A stretch of 41,633 nt of DNA from RGIG8244 sp045592785 (GTDB lineage Bacteria; Verrucomicrobiota; Lentisphaeria; Victivallales; UBA1829): NCBI GenBank assembly GCA_045592785.1, contig JAZNVL010000003.1, positions 1-41,633 on the forward strand. The letters are read 5' to 3'. The position numbers and the translations under genes are program-made. Position 1 is the stretch's first letter. Each line of letters begins with the position of its first letter. Shown here piece by piece: positions 8,042 to 16,735 of this stretch. A model generated the notes under the pieces. That model was not told the origin of the DNA and made no database searches. It saw only the letters and a program-made list of their open reading frames with translations.

Positions 8042-9186
8042 AGATCCTGATCGCTTCTTATTATGCCGGATTCCACGGGGCGGCGGAACGCTGGATGTAT
8101 AACAGCACAAAACAGTTGCGCGAGGAAGGGTTCGTTATGCGCGGCTCTTTCCGGAAGACTGCACGCGGATCCGAAAAATTCCTCAAGGAGTTCGATACCG
8201 TCGGCGCATTCGAAGGTCAGGCCGCTGATTGCGATCTGGTCCTGCTCAATAAAATGCCGGAGATCCCCCTGTTGAAACGGGCGTTGTCCTGTTTCCCCCA
8301 CAAACTGGCGCTGATGGTGCACGATCACGATTACTATTGTCCCAGAAGACAGAAATGCCGTCCCGGACAGAAACGGTGTTGTACGAAGCCTTACCGGTAT
8401 CTTTCCTGCGGTTTGTGCGGGATCTCCGTTGCCCCGGCTCATTGGCACGGCGGTTTCGGCTGCGCGTTTGAGGAGAAATTCCTCACGTTCCCCAACCGGT
8501 TCAAACTGTTCCGGCAGATCCCCCGGTTCGCGGTCCTTTCCGAAAGCATGAAACGGAACCTGATCATCAACGGCATTGAGGAAGAACGCATCACTGTGAT
8601 CCCGCCCCATATTGAGATTCCCATGGTGGAACACGTCGGGACCATTGACGGGGGCCCGCCCATGATCCTGTTTTCCGGTCCCATGATCCGGGGGCGCGGC
8701 GGGGACCGTTTCCTTCATGTTCTGACGAAACTCAAAGAACCCTACCGTGCCCGTCTTCTCGGAGATGGTCACGACTGGGACCTGTTCCTTGCGTTGAGCA
8801 GTCAGTTGAAAGTACGCGGGAATGTGGAGTTCGCCGGTTGGCAGGAGAATCCTGAAACATGTTTCACCACTTCCGATATCGCGGCGTTCCCCTTCCATTC
8901 ACAGGAACCGTTCAGTATGGAAGGACTTACTGCCGGTGCATACGGATTGCCTATTGTCGCATCACGGTCCGGTGGTGCCGAAGAATTTGTTGCGGATGGT
9001 CAAACCGGGTTCCTGGTGCCCCCGGGCGATCTGGATGCCATGGCGGAAAAATTGGATATCCTGCTGAAAGATGCCCGGCTGCGCCGTCAATTCGGGGAGG
9101 CGGGGCGTTTCTATATCACCGAAACATTTACCCGGGAACGCTTCCTCAATGGTGTCCGCACCCTCGCAGAAAGCGTGGGGTGGTAA
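8038..9186 (+). CDS. GT4-family glycosyltransferase with a cysteine cluster
   Basis: A 382-residue GT-B glycosyltransferase, family GT4. The C-terminal nucleotide-sugar site shows EPFSMEGLTAGAYGLPIVAS (290-309) followed by GGAEEF, the E-x7-E type region. The N-terminal half carries six cysteines in about 27 residues (C101, C107, C114, C115, C124, C127) after HDHDYYCPRR, resembling the Cys-rich insert of some GT4 proteins that may hold a metal. No membrane helix is seen. It probably transfers a sugar to an envelope or surface glycan at the inner face of the membrane. It starts inside the STAS stop codon and ends 1 bp before arfB. No other glycan-assembly gene is adjacent, so acceptor and donor are unknown. 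Confidence 0.85.
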   Translation: MKILIASYYAGFHGAAERWMYNSTKQLREEGFVMRGSFRKTARGSEKFLKEFDTVGAFEGQAADCDLVLLNKMPEIPLLKRALSCFPHKLALMVHDHDYYCPRRQKCRPGQKRCCTKPYRYLSCGLCGISVAPAHWHGGFGCAFEEKFLTFPNRFKLFRQIPRFAVLSESMKRNLIINGIEEERITVIPPHIEIPMVEHVGTIDGGPPMILFSGPMIRGRGGDRFLHVLTKLKEPYRARLLGDGHDWDLFLALSSQLKVRGNVEFAGWQENPETCFTTSDIAAFPFHSQEPFSMEGLTAGAYGLPIVASRSGGAEEFVADGQTGFLVPPGDLDAMAEKLDILLKDARLRRQFGEAGRFYITETFTRERFLNGVRTLAESVGW

Positions 9187-9187
9187 G

Positions 9188-9592
9188 ATGCCCGTCCCTG
9201 AAATACCGCGGGATGATCTGTTGGAAGAATTCATCCGTCCTGCTGCGGGGCCCGGCGGACAGCATGTGAACCGTACCGAAAGTGCGGTCCGGCTTCATTT
9301 TTATTTCCGGCGCACGACAGCCATTCCGGAGGATTGGAAAGACCGTCTGGCACTTCTTGCGGGGAATCAGCTCATGGGCGATGAGATCGTGATCGTAAGC
9401 CGTGAGACCCGTTCGCTGAACCGGAACCGGGAACGGGCGCGGGAACGATTGCACGAATTGCTTCTCCGTGCCTCCGTTGTGCCGAAAAAACGGAAGAAAA
9501 CGAAGCCCACGCGCAGCAGTGTGGAAAAACGCCTTGCATCCAAATCACGCAGGGCAGAGATCAAACAGAACCGGGGTAAAGTGAGTTACTGA
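9188..9592 (+). CDS. arfB: Alternative ribosome rescue factor ArfB (peptidyl-tRNA hydrolase)
   Basis: A 134-residue class I release-factor-like protein. The catalytic GGQ is at residues 23-25 in GPGGQHVNRTESAVRL. The codon-recognition domain is absent, and the C-terminus is a long basic tail (KKRKKTKPTR and onward) like the one ArfB/YaeJ inserts into the empty mRNA channel. ArfB frees stalled ribosomes on non-stop mRNAs by hydrolysing peptidyl-tRNA. The ATG at 9188 lies 1 bp after the glycosyltransferase stop, so translation is probably coupled. Its 3' end overlaps the convergent histidine kinase gene by 7 bp. Confidence 0.92.
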   Translation: MPVPEIPRDDLLEEFIRPAAGPGGQHVNRTESAVRLHFYFRRTTAIPEDWKDRLALLAGNQLMGDEIVIVSRETRSLNRNRERARERLHELLLRASVVPKKRKKTKPTRSSVEKRLASKSRRAEIKQNRGKVSY

Positions 9593-10395
9593 AGGGGAAA
9601 GGTGAGCGTTACTTTGCACCCGGAACCCGCTTCCGATTCCAATTGGAGCGTCCCCGCGTAATGCTCCATGATCGCCCGGCACCAGGGAAGACCCAGTCCT
9701 GCATGATCCGTTCCCGTAGTGAAAAACAGATCAAAACAATGAGCCCGCGTTTCCGGTGTCATCCCGCATCCGTTATCCTGTACGATGACCCGGAGTTTCC
9801 CGGATTCTGTCCGGGCGGAAACTGTGATCGTTTTTTCTTTGTTGTCTCCCTTTGCCAGAGCATCCCTTGCGTTGTTAATGAGGGAAAAGAACAGAAATTG
9901 CAAGTCTTGTGCGGAGAACAGGATCGGCGGAAGATCATCCGGAATGTCGCGCCGGAGAACGATCCCCCGGGATTGAAGTTGTTCCGTCAGAAAAGAGGTC
10001 ACATCATCCAGTACCGCCGGAAGACGGATGGCAACCGGTGTCAGTCCGGCATCGGCGCGTGCAATATCCCGGAACCGGGCAAGGTCTCCATTGAGTTTAT
10101 CCATGCTTTGCGAGCAGAGATCCAGATATTCTTTGTACTCGCTGTTCTTTCCCAGACGGAATTGCAGGAGGTCCAGATAGCCGCAGATCACGGACATGGG
10201 CTGACGGAAATCATGGACAGCCGCCGGGATCAGTGAGACCGCCGCCGCCTGTCTTCCGGCACGCAGGAGCGCATCGGTGTTTTCGAAGGAAGTTTTTTTC
10301 TGTTCCCGGAGCCGTTTCTGCAGGATGAATACCCGGATCAACAGGAGGAGTGCAAGCGCGGAAACGCCAGGGAACAGCCAGAAGAAAAGTGTCAT
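9586..10395 (-). CDS. Membrane-anchored sensor histidine kinase
   Basis: A 269-residue histidine kinase with one N-terminal membrane helix (about 3-25) and almost no periplasmic part. The phospho-acceptor histidine is H61 in VHDFRQPMSVI. The ATPase domain has the N box LINNARDAL (172-180), the G1 box DNGCGM (207-212), the F box FFTT and the G2 box GLGLPWC (233-239). It starts 1 bp after the panB stop, so it is probably cotranscribed with panB. No response regulator gene lies in the window, so it is an orphan. With no visible sensor domain, it may sense through the membrane helix or a partner protein. Confidence 0.88.
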   Translation of the reverse strand: MTLFFWLFPGVSALALLLLIRVFILQKRLREQKKTSFENTDALLRAGRQAAAVSLIPAAVHDFRQPMSVICGYLDLLQFRLGKNSEYKEYLDLCSQSMDKLNGDLARFRDIARADAGLTPVAIRLPAVLDDVTSFLTEQLQSRGIVLRRDIPDDLPPILFSAQDLQFLFFSLINNARDALAKGDNKEKTITVSARTESGKLRVIVQDNGCGMTPETRAHCFDLFFTTGTDHAGLGLPWCRAIMEHYAGTLQLESEAGSGCKVTLTFPLQ

Positions 10396-10396
10396 A

Positions 10397-11194
10397 TCAG
10401 AAAGAATGTTCTTCCGTTGGGAAGGAACCGTTTTTCACGTCATCACGATACGCCTGGAAGGCATCCGTCATGGCTTTGCCAAGCTGTGCATACTGTTTCG
10501 CATGTTTCGGAACAAAGGAACCGATGCCCAGAAGGTCTGTCACTACCTGCACCTGTCCGTCGCAACCGGCACCGGCACCGATCCCGATGACCGGGATTTC
10601 CAAAGCGCGGCTGATTTCCGCGGAAAGAGCGGCAGGCACACATTCCAGAACGAGCGCGAACGCCCCGGCTTTTTCCATATCCAGAGCCAGCTGTTTGAGT
10701 TCAGCGGCATCGGCTTCCTCCCGTCCGGCGATCCGATAACCTCCGGAGGTCTTCACATGCTGGGGCAGAAGTCCGATATGCGCCATGACAGGGATCCCGG
10801 CGGCGACCATTCTTTTGATCAGGGGCAGGGTATCCCTGCTGGATTCCAGTTTCACACAGTCGCAGGCGGCTTCCTGCAGGAAACGTCCGGCATTGCGCAT
10901 GGCGTCATCATCGCCGCAGTGATAGGAAAGGAAGGGCATATCGCCCACCAGAAACATATCGGGCGCACCGCGGCGGACCTGTTTGCAGTGATGGATCATG
11001 TCATCCATGGTGACGGGTACGGTATCATCGTATCCCAGCATGGTGGTTCCGACGGAATCCCCGATGAGGATCAAATCAATATCAGCAGCCTGCGCGATTG
11101 CGGCGGTGGGCGCATCATACGCGGTGATCATGACGATCTTTTCCGCATTTTTCTTCATTTTCCGGAAAGTCCGGACCGTTTTTTTCTTTGTCAT
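10397..11194 (-). CDS. panB: 3-methyl-2-oxobutanoate hydroxymethyltransferase
   Basis: PanB adds a hydroxymethyl group from methylene-THF to 2-oxoisovalerate to make ketopantoate, the first step of pantothenate synthesis. The 265-residue product has the family motifs MITAYDAPTA (22-31), IGDSVGTTMLGY (44-55, metal ligand D46), GDMPF (84-88, D85), VKLE (114-117), AHIGLLPQ (138-145) and the catalytic glutamate E184 in LECVPA. AGGAG lies 7 nt before the ATG at 11194, which I prefer over the ATG at 11200 with a 1-nt spacing. No panC or panD is nearby; the gene is followed directly by a histidine kinase gene, an uncommon pairing. Confidence 0.95.
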   Translation of the reverse strand: MTKKKTVRTFRKMKKNAEKIVMITAYDAPTAAIAQAADIDLILIGDSVGTTMLGYDDTVPVTMDDMIHHCKQVRRGAPDMFLVGDMPFLSYHCGDDDAMRNAGRFLQEAACDCVKLESSRDTLPLIKRMVAAGIPVMAHIGLLPQHVKTSGGYRIAGREEADAAELKQLALDMEKAGAFALVLECVPAALSAEISRALEIPVIGIGAGAGCDGQVQVVTDLLGIGSFVPKHAKQYAQLGKAMTDAFQAYRDDVKNGSFPTEEHSF

Positions 11195-11234
11195 GGGCAT
11201 TCTCCTGCATTTGGATGATCCAATCGGTGCATAT

Positions 11235-11263
11235 ACTATACAGCATCATTTCCGTTCCGTCAA
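11235..11263 (-). promoter_or_regulatory. Promoter of panB-histidine kinase
   Basis: On the minus strand TTGACG (11263-11258), a 17-nt spacer and TATAGT (11240-11235) precede the panB start by about 40 nt. Confidence 0.6.
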
Positions 11264-11327
11264 TCCGAAACCGCAAAAAATAATGGAAAAATATGAAAAA
11301 TTAACGTTGAAACTGCTTTTTCCGGGC

Positions 11328-11355
11328 TTGTATTTTAAAAAAACGCGTGTATATT
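11328..11355 (+). promoter_or_regulatory. Promoter of guaB
   Basis: TTGTAT (11328-11333), a 16-nt spacer and TATATT (11350-11355) point to a start near 11361-11363. A second, weaker pair upstream (TTGAAA and TGTATT, also 16 nt apart) could form a tandem promoter. Confidence 0.6.
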
Positions 11356-11360
11356 ATACA

Positions 11361-11423
11361 GGCAAATACGTACACACCAATCAATCCGGCGTTGGACCAT
11401 TTGCCTGCGGCAGGGGACACGCC
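11361..11423 (+). promoter_or_regulatory. Structured guaB leader with alternative pairings
   Basis: The 5' untranslated region can form GGCAAAT (11361-11367) with ATTTGCC (11399-11405), or instead a hairpin CCTG-CGG-CAGG (11404-11414) nested inside GGCGT (11388-11392) with ACGCC (11419-11423). The first pairing shares bases 11404-11405 with the hairpin, so the two folds exclude each other. It does not match a known purine riboswitch core that I can recognise. Confidence 0.3.
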
Positions 11424-11444
11424 AAAAACAGAATGGAGCCTGTT

Positions 11445-12944
11445 ATGAGCAACCAGTACATCGACGGTTTTATGGCGAATTTCAAGTACGAAGGTCTGAC
11501 CTTCGACGACATCTCTCTGATGACGCAGTACGCTGATTTCCTGCCCGATGAATGTGAGATCTCCACCAATTTCTCACGGAACATCAAACTGAACATCCCC
11601 TTTGTCAGTGCGGCTATGGATACCGTCACCGAAAGCAGTATGGCGATCGCCATGGCAAAACTGGGCGGGATCGGTGTCATTCACAAAAACCTTTCCGCCG
11701 CGATCCAGGCTGATGAAGTCCGCAAAGTCAAACAGTACCTCAATGGTTTCATCCGCACACCTGTTGTTTTCCGCGAAGATCAGACCGTTCGCGAAATGCT
11801 CAACGAAAAAGAAGCCAACAATTATTCCTTCTCCGGGTTCCCCATTGTCAATAACGACGGCAAACTTGTCGGCATGATCACCGCCCGCGATATCAAATTC
11901 TTCACCAAATACGATATGCCCATCCGCGATGTCATGACCAAGAGTCCCATCACCGCACCCGATGGCACCGCGCTGGAAGAAGCATTCCGCCTCATGGTCG
12001 CCTCCAAAGTCGGGAAACTCCCCACCGTCGATGCCGATGGTCACCTCACCGGACTTTACAGTTTCCATGACGTCCGCACGCTCATCGAAAACATGGAACC
12101 GGCGTACAACCGTGACTCCGAACACCGTTTGCGTGTGGCGGCTGCCATCAGCCCCTACGATGAAGAACGTGCCGCCGCTCTCGCCGGAGCCGGCGTGGAT
12201 GCGTTCGTGATCGACACCGCCCACGGACATTCCAAAGGCGTGGTGGAAAGCATTGCTCTGTTCAAAAACCGGTATCCGGAAATCGATATGGTCGCCGGTA
12301 ATATCGCAACGTACGAAGCCGCAAAAGCTCTGCTGGATGCCGGCGTGGATGCCATCAAAGTCGGTATCGGACCCGGTTCCATCTGTACCACACGCGTGGT
12401 GGCGGGCGTCGGTACGCCCCAGGTAACTGCGGTTTACGAAGCATACCGTGCAGTCGGGGAAGAAGTGCCCATCATTGCAGACGGCGGTATCAAGCAGTCC
12501 GGTGACGTGGCGAAAGCTCTGGCGATCGGTGCATCCTGCGTGATGATGGGATCTGTCCTCGCCGGAACGCTCGAAGGCCCCGGTGAAAAGACCTACCGCA
12601 ACGGACGCCGTTATGTGCTGTACCGCGGCATGGGCAGTCTGGAAGCCATGCAGAAATCCAAAGGCAGCCGCGAACGTTACGGACAGGCTGATACCAACGA
12701 CGTGAAAAAGATCGTGCCCCAGGGTGTGGAAGGGATGGTCCCCTACCGCGGTTCTCTCTGGGAAGTGATCTACCAGTTCATCGGCGGGCTGCGTTACTCT
12801 CTGGGCTATTGCGGCGCACGGAATCTGAAAACGCTGCGTGAAACGGCGAAAGTCATCCGGGTCAGCGGTTCCGCTCTCAAGGAAGCGCACCCCCATGACA
12901 TCATCATGACGAAGGATGCGCCCAATTACATGCAGGAAAACTGA
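11445..12944 (+). CDS. guaB: IMP dehydrogenase
   Basis: GuaB oxidises IMP to XMP with NAD, the committed step of GMP synthesis. The 499-residue protein has the N-terminal barrel part (LTFDDISL, SAAMDTVTES), two CBS domains (about 105-215, including GFPIVNNDGKLVGMITARDI and KLPTVDADGHLTG) and the catalytic loop GPGSICTTRVVAGVG with C314. The flap region carries GSRERYGQ. The ATG at 11445 follows GGAG by 6 nt; the frame is open further upstream but without a credible start. It is the first gene of a plus-strand group containing pdxB, purT and tgt, and has its own promoter and a structured leader. Confidence 0.97.
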   Translation: MSNQYIDGFMANFKYEGLTFDDISLMTQYADFLPDECEISTNFSRNIKLNIPFVSAAMDTVTESSMAIAMAKLGGIGVIHKNLSAAIQADEVRKVKQYLNGFIRTPVVFREDQTVREMLNEKEANNYSFSGFPIVNNDGKLVGMITARDIKFFTKYDMPIRDVMTKSPITAPDGTALEEAFRLMVASKVGKLPTVDADGHLTGLYSFHDVRTLIENMEPAYNRDSEHRLRVAAAISPYDEERAAALAGAGVDAFVIDTAHGHSKGVVESIALFKNRYPEIDMVAGNIATYEAAKALLDAGVDAIKVGIGPGSICTTRVVAGVGTPQVTAVYEAYRAVGEEVPIIADGGIKQSGDVAKALAIGASCVMMGSVLAGTLEGPGEKTYRNGRRYVLYRGMGSLEAMQKSKGSRERYGQADTNDVKKIVPQGVEGMVPYRGSLWEVIYQFIGGLRYSLGYCGARNLKTLRETAKVIRVSGSALKEAHPHDIIMTKDAPNYMQEN

Positions 12945-12970
12945 GATCCTGAAAGGGAGGCTTGTGTGGA

Positions 12971-13294
12971 ATGAAAACAGTCATCTCGATTCTGCTGTTC
13001 CCCTGTATACTTGTGGTTCTGGCGGCGTGGGGCTGTTACGCATTCTATTGCAACGGGATCTCGGATCCGCTGGCGGCTGAATTCACTTCAAAAGCACATA
13101 CGTTCAAAGCGTTCCTCTATATGGCGATGGGGATCGGACTGCCCGGTGCGATCCTCTGTTCGGTGTGCGGGTCTGCTCTCGTTGTTCTTTCGTTTATCTT
13201 CAAAAGCTGGTCACGCGCCGTGATTTCCGGTTTGATCGCCGCTTCCGGCGTGTATATCTGGCTTTATTTTCTCAATGTGGATTACCCCGTATGA
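12971..13294 (+). CDS. Small three-helix membrane protein of unknown function
   Basis: A 107-residue hydrophobic protein that I do not recognise. It has three likely membrane helices (about 4-26, 48-77 and 83-102), the middle one long and small-residue rich (GIGLPGAILCSVCGSALVVLSF). Several cysteines (C12, C22, C27 and two in the middle helix) lie in or next to the helices. GGGAGG stands 11 nt before the ATG at 12971. Its stop overlaps the pdxB start, so it is cotranscribed between guaB and pdxB. Its role is unknown. Confidence 0.7.
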   Translation: MKTVISILLFPCILVVLAAWGCYAFYCNGISDPLAAEFTSKAHTFKAFLYMAMGIGLPGAILCSVCGSALVVLSFIFKSWSRAVISGLIAASGVYIWLYFLNVDYPV

Positions 13295-14397
13295 TGAAAT
13301 TTACTGTTGACGATGCCATTCCTTATCTCCGGGGCGTTCTTGAGCCTTACGGAGAAGTGGAGTATCTGCCCGGAAACAAGATCTCCCGTGCAGACCTGCT
13401 CGCAACCGATGCCATGATCATACGCACCCGTACAAAATGCAATGAAGCTCTGCTGGCGGGGACTCCCGTCAAGTTCATTGCCACCGCCACCATCGGTACC
13501 GATCACATCGACGGCAAAGCATTGGACCGTATGGGGATTCAATATGTCAATGCACCCGGATGCAATGCACGGTCCGTCGCACAGTATATCGCTTCAGTCA
13601 TCTTCCGGGATACCCATGATCCCGCCGGAAAGACCATCGGGATCATCGGCGCAGGACACGTCGGGACACAAGTGGAGTCTGTTGCTGTTGCGCTGGGGAT
13701 GAACGTTCTGCGGAACGATCCGCCCCGTGCCCGCAAAGAAGGTCCTGCCGGTTTTGTCCCGCTGGAAACGATTTTGAAAGAATCCGATTACGTCACGCTG
13801 CATACGCCGCTGGATATGGATTCACCGGACCGTACCTGGCATCTTGCCAACGAAGAATTTTTCTGTAAAATGGCGAAGCAACCATTATTCATCAACGCAT
13901 CCCGCGGGGAAGTGACGGATCCCGCCGCTTTGATCGCGGCTCTGCTTTCCAAAAAGATCCGCGGTGCCGCGTTGGATGTCTGGGAAGATGAACCGGAGAT
14001 CGATCCGGAACTCCTTGCCATGGTCCGGTATGCCACACCGCATATCGCCGGATATTCCGCCGATGGAAAAGCGAACGGGACCATGATGAGTGTCCGTGCT
14101 CTGGCTGATTTTTTCGGGCTCGAACCACTGAAAGATTTCCAGCCGCGGGGGGTCCCCATGCCGGAGACGCCGGTCATCACCCCGGATCCCGGTCACGCGG
14201 TAAGGGATTGCGTGCTTGCATCTTATGATGTTCTGCGGGATGATGCACTGTTGCGTGGTTCGCCGGAGACTTTCGAAGCACAGCGGAAACATTACCCGTT
14301 GCGGCGTGAGTTCGGAGCCTATCGGATCGGGAATCCGGAAGCACTCCATTCATCCGCCCTGCATACTCTGAAAAATTTAGGTTTTACGATATCTTAA
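13291..14397 (+). CDS. pdxB: Erythronate-4-phosphate dehydrogenase
   Basis: PdxB oxidises 4-phosphoerythronate in the DXP-independent branch of pyridoxal phosphate synthesis. The 368-residue protein is a D-2-hydroxyacid dehydrogenase with the PdxB layout: ATIGTDHID (66-74), the NAD loop GIIGAGHVGTQV (about 117-128), catalytic R205 in NASRGEV, E234 in VWEDEPEID and H251 in TPHIAGYS, then the PdxB-type C-terminal dimerisation region. PdxB itself is mostly known from gammaproteobacteria and Bacteroidota; a related dehydrogenase role cannot be excluded. The start is the ATG at 13291 (overlapping the previous stop) or the adjacent ATG at 13294. Confidence 0.88.
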   Translation: MMKFTVDDAIPYLRGVLEPYGEVEYLPGNKISRADLLATDAMIIRTRTKCNEALLAGTPVKFIATATIGTDHIDGKALDRMGIQYVNAPGCNARSVAQYIASVIFRDTHDPAGKTIGIIGAGHVGTQVESVAVALGMNVLRNDPPRARKEGPAGFVPLETILKESDYVTLHTPLDMDSPDRTWHLANEEFFCKMAKQPLFINASRGEVTDPAALIAALLSKKIRGAALDVWEDEPEIDPELLAMVRYATPHIAGYSADGKANGTMMSVRALADFFGLEPLKDFQPRGVPMPETPVITPDPGHAVRDCVLASYDVLRDDALLRGSPETFEAQRKHYPLRREFGAYRIGNPEALHSSALHTLKNLGFTIS

Positions 14398-14420
14398 CAC
14401 ACAAAAAGAAAGGTCAAATT

Positions 14421-15608
14421 ATGACTACACTCGGAACAGCACTTACCCCCTCAGCGATCAAAGTCATGCTCCTCGGCAGCGGCGAACTCGGCAAAGAAGT
14501 CATCATCGAAATGCAGCGGCTCGGCGTGGAAGTCATTGCGGTCGACCGTTATGCCAATGCACCCGGTATGCATGTGGCACACCGCAGTCATGTGATCAAC
14601 ATGCTTTCCGCGGAAGAAGTCCGCCGCGTTGTGGAACTGGAAAAGCCCGACTATATCGTTCCCGAAGTGGAAGCCATTGCGACTTCTGAACTCAAAAAAC
14701 TGGAAGCCGAAGGCTGGCACGTCATCCCCAGAGCCGAAGCCACATTCCTCACCATGAACCGGGAAGGCATCCGCCGTCTCGCTGCGGAAACCCTGGGTCT
14801 GCCCACCTCTCCCTATCGTTTCGCTTCCACAAAAGAAGAATTCCTGGCAGCTGTGAAAGAAGTGGGGATCCCCTGCGTGGTCAAACCCGTTATGAGTTCT
14901 TCCGGACACGGGCAGAGCACTGTCAAATGCGAAGATGACGTGGAAAAAGCCTGGGCAATCTCCCAGGAAGGCGGCAGAGCCGGTGCCGGTAAAGTCATCG
15001 TGGAAGGTTTTATCGCTTTCGATTACGAAATCACGCTCCTCACGGTCCGTCATGTGGGCGGTACATCCTTCCTGGAACCGGTGGGACATCACCAGGTGGA
15101 CGGTGACTATCAGGAATCCTGGCAGCCCCAGGCGATGAGCCCTGCCGCCCTGAAAAAAGCGCAGGAAATCGCCGGAAAGATCACGGAAGCGCTGGGCGGA
15201 CGCGGTATTTTCGGTGTGGAACTCTTCATCAAGGGCGATGATGTGATCTTCAGTGAAGTCTCTCCCCGTCCCCATGATACCGGTATGGTCACTCTGATCT
15301 CCCAGGATCTTTCCGAATTCGCGCTCCATGCCAGAGCCATCCTCGGACTGCCCATCCCCAATATCGCGTTCCACGGTCCCTCCGCTTCCAAAGCCATCGT
15401 CGTGGACGGCAACAGTGACGGTGTTTCCTTCGACAATCTGGAAGAAGTGCTTGCGGAACCCGATACCTCCATCCGTATTTTCGGCAAAGGACCGCTGCGC
15501 GGACACCGTCGTCTGGGTGTACTTCTTGCCCGTGGTGCCACCACAGAAGAAGCACTTGCGAAAGTCATGCGTATGCGTGAAAAGATCAAGACCAACTTGA
15601 ACAACTGA
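14421..15608 (+). CDS. purT: Formate-dependent phosphoribosylglycinamide formyltransferase
   Basis: PurT uses formate and ATP to formylate GAR in purine synthesis, replacing the folate-dependent PurN. The 395-residue ATP-grasp protein shows the N-terminal KVMLLGSGELGKEVIIEMQR, the switch region VDRYANAPGMHVAHR, ATP-grasp elements CVVKPVMSSSGHGQS and GVELFIKGDDVIFSEVSPRP, and the C-terminal GHRRLGVLLARG. AAAGAAAGG precedes the ATG by about 8 nt. With guaB two genes upstream it forms a purine-linked group. Use of formate fits an anaerobic fermenter, by inference. Confidence 0.96.
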   Translation: MTTLGTALTPSAIKVMLLGSGELGKEVIIEMQRLGVEVIAVDRYANAPGMHVAHRSHVINMLSAEEVRRVVELEKPDYIVPEVEAIATSELKKLEAEGWHVIPRAEATFLTMNREGIRRLAAETLGLPTSPYRFASTKEEFLAAVKEVGIPCVVKPVMSSSGHGQSTVKCEDDVEKAWAISQEGGRAGAGKVIVEGFIAFDYEITLLTVRHVGGTSFLEPVGHHQVDGDYQESWQPQAMSPAALKKAQEIAGKITEALGGRGIFGVELFIKGDDVIFSEVSPRPHDTGMVTLISQDLSEFALHARAILGLPIPNIAFHGPSASKAIVVDGNSDGVSFDNLEEVLAEPDTSIRIFGKGPLRGHRRLGVLLARGATTEEALAKVMRMREKIKTNLNN

Positions 15609-15619
15609 GTTTGCACTTT

Positions 15620-16717
15620 ATGGAATCTCATTTCACTCTGTTAAAAAAATCTTCTGCTTCCGCCGCCCGTCTGGGGGTACTGGAAACACCTCACGGGAAA
15701 ATCCAGACACCCATCTTCATGCCCGTCGGCACCCGTGCCACGGTCAAAGCCATGTCTCCCGGGGAATTGGAAGAATTGGGGGCGCAGATCATTCTGGGCA
15801 ATACCTATCACCTGCTGCTGCGTCCCGGGGAAGACCTGATGCTGAAGGCCGGCGGACTCCATAAGTTCTCCGGCTGGAATCACCCGATCCTTACGGACAG
15901 CGGCGGATTTCAGGTGTTCAGTCTGGCTTCTTTGCGGAAAATGAAACATGACGGAGTGGAATTTGCTTCCCATATCGATGGTTCGCGGTTCTTCCTGGGA
16001 CCGAAGGAATCCATTCGCGTACAGCGTGCGCTGGGCTCGGATATCGTCATGGCGTTCGATGAATGTACGCCCTATCCATGCACATTCCCCGATGCCGAAA
16101 AGAGTCTCAATATCACGCTCCGATGGGCGGAAATGTCAAAAGAACAGCCTCTGAACGACGGACAGCAGATGTTCGGGATCGTCCAGGGCTCCGTCTACCG
16201 GGAACTCCGGGAACGGGCGGCAAAAGCCATTGCGGAGATGGACTTCAACGGATATGCGGTGGGCGGTGTTTCGGTCGGTGAATCCGAAGAAGAAATGATG
16301 AATGCTCTTGACTGGACCGTTCCCTATCTTCCGGAGAACAAACCCCATTATCTGATGGGGGTCGGCACGCCGAAACAGATCCTGGAAGGTGTCAAACGCG
16401 GGATCGATATGTTCGACTGCGTGATGCCGACCCGTCTTGCAAGACACGGCACAGCGTTTATCCGGGGCGGGATGACGATCCCTGTCAAAGCCGCCAAATA
16501 CCGGGAGGATTTCTCTCCCGTGGATGAACAATGCAACTGTTACTGCTGTTCCAACTTTACCAAAGCATATATCCGTCACCTGTTGAATGTCAATGAGATA
16601 TTGGGCGTCCGCCTGCTGACGATCCACAATATTCATTACTTCCTTCGTTTGACGGAACGGATCCGGGAAGCGATCGCCTCGGATACTCTGGAATCTGCGG
16701 GGGATAGTATTTTATAA
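15620..16717 (+). CDS. tgt: tRNA-guanine transglycosylase
   Basis: Tgt swaps guanine 34 of GUN-anticodon tRNAs for the queuosine precursor preQ1. The 365-residue protein has the active-site aspartate D93 in TDSGGFQVFSL, the nucleophile D266 in FDCVMPTRLARHG, and the zinc site C305, C307, C310 and H336, spaced as in characterised Tgt. The ATG at 15620 lies 11 nt after the purT stop without a clear ribosome site, so translation may depend on coupling to purT. No other queuosine genes are present in the window. Confidence 0.96.
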   Translation: MESHFTLLKKSSASAARLGVLETPHGKIQTPIFMPVGTRATVKAMSPGELEELGAQIILGNTYHLLLRPGEDLMLKAGGLHKFSGWNHPILTDSGGFQVFSLASLRKMKHDGVEFASHIDGSRFFLGPKESIRVQRALGSDIVMAFDECTPYPCTFPDAEKSLNITLRWAEMSKEQPLNDGQQMFGIVQGSVYRELRERAAKAIAEMDFNGYAVGGVSVGESEEEMMNALDWTVPYLPENKPHYLMGVGTPKQILEGVKRGIDMFDCVMPTRLARHGTAFIRGGMTIPVKAAKYREDFSPVDEQCNCYCCSNFTKAYIRHLLNVNEILGVRLLTIHNIHYFLRLTERIREAIASDTLESAGDSIL

Positions 16718-16735
16718 AAAAGTGCAAAAAAAAAA

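Noticed and set aside
10998..11444. Extension of guaB by 149 codons upstream
   Set aside because: The extra part overlaps the panB gene and the promoters, is not seen in IMP dehydrogenases, and the ATG at 11445 has a proper ribosome site.
11200..11444. Purine riboswitch upstream of guaB
   Set aside because: The conserved core of purine aptamers is not present; only generic hairpins are seen.
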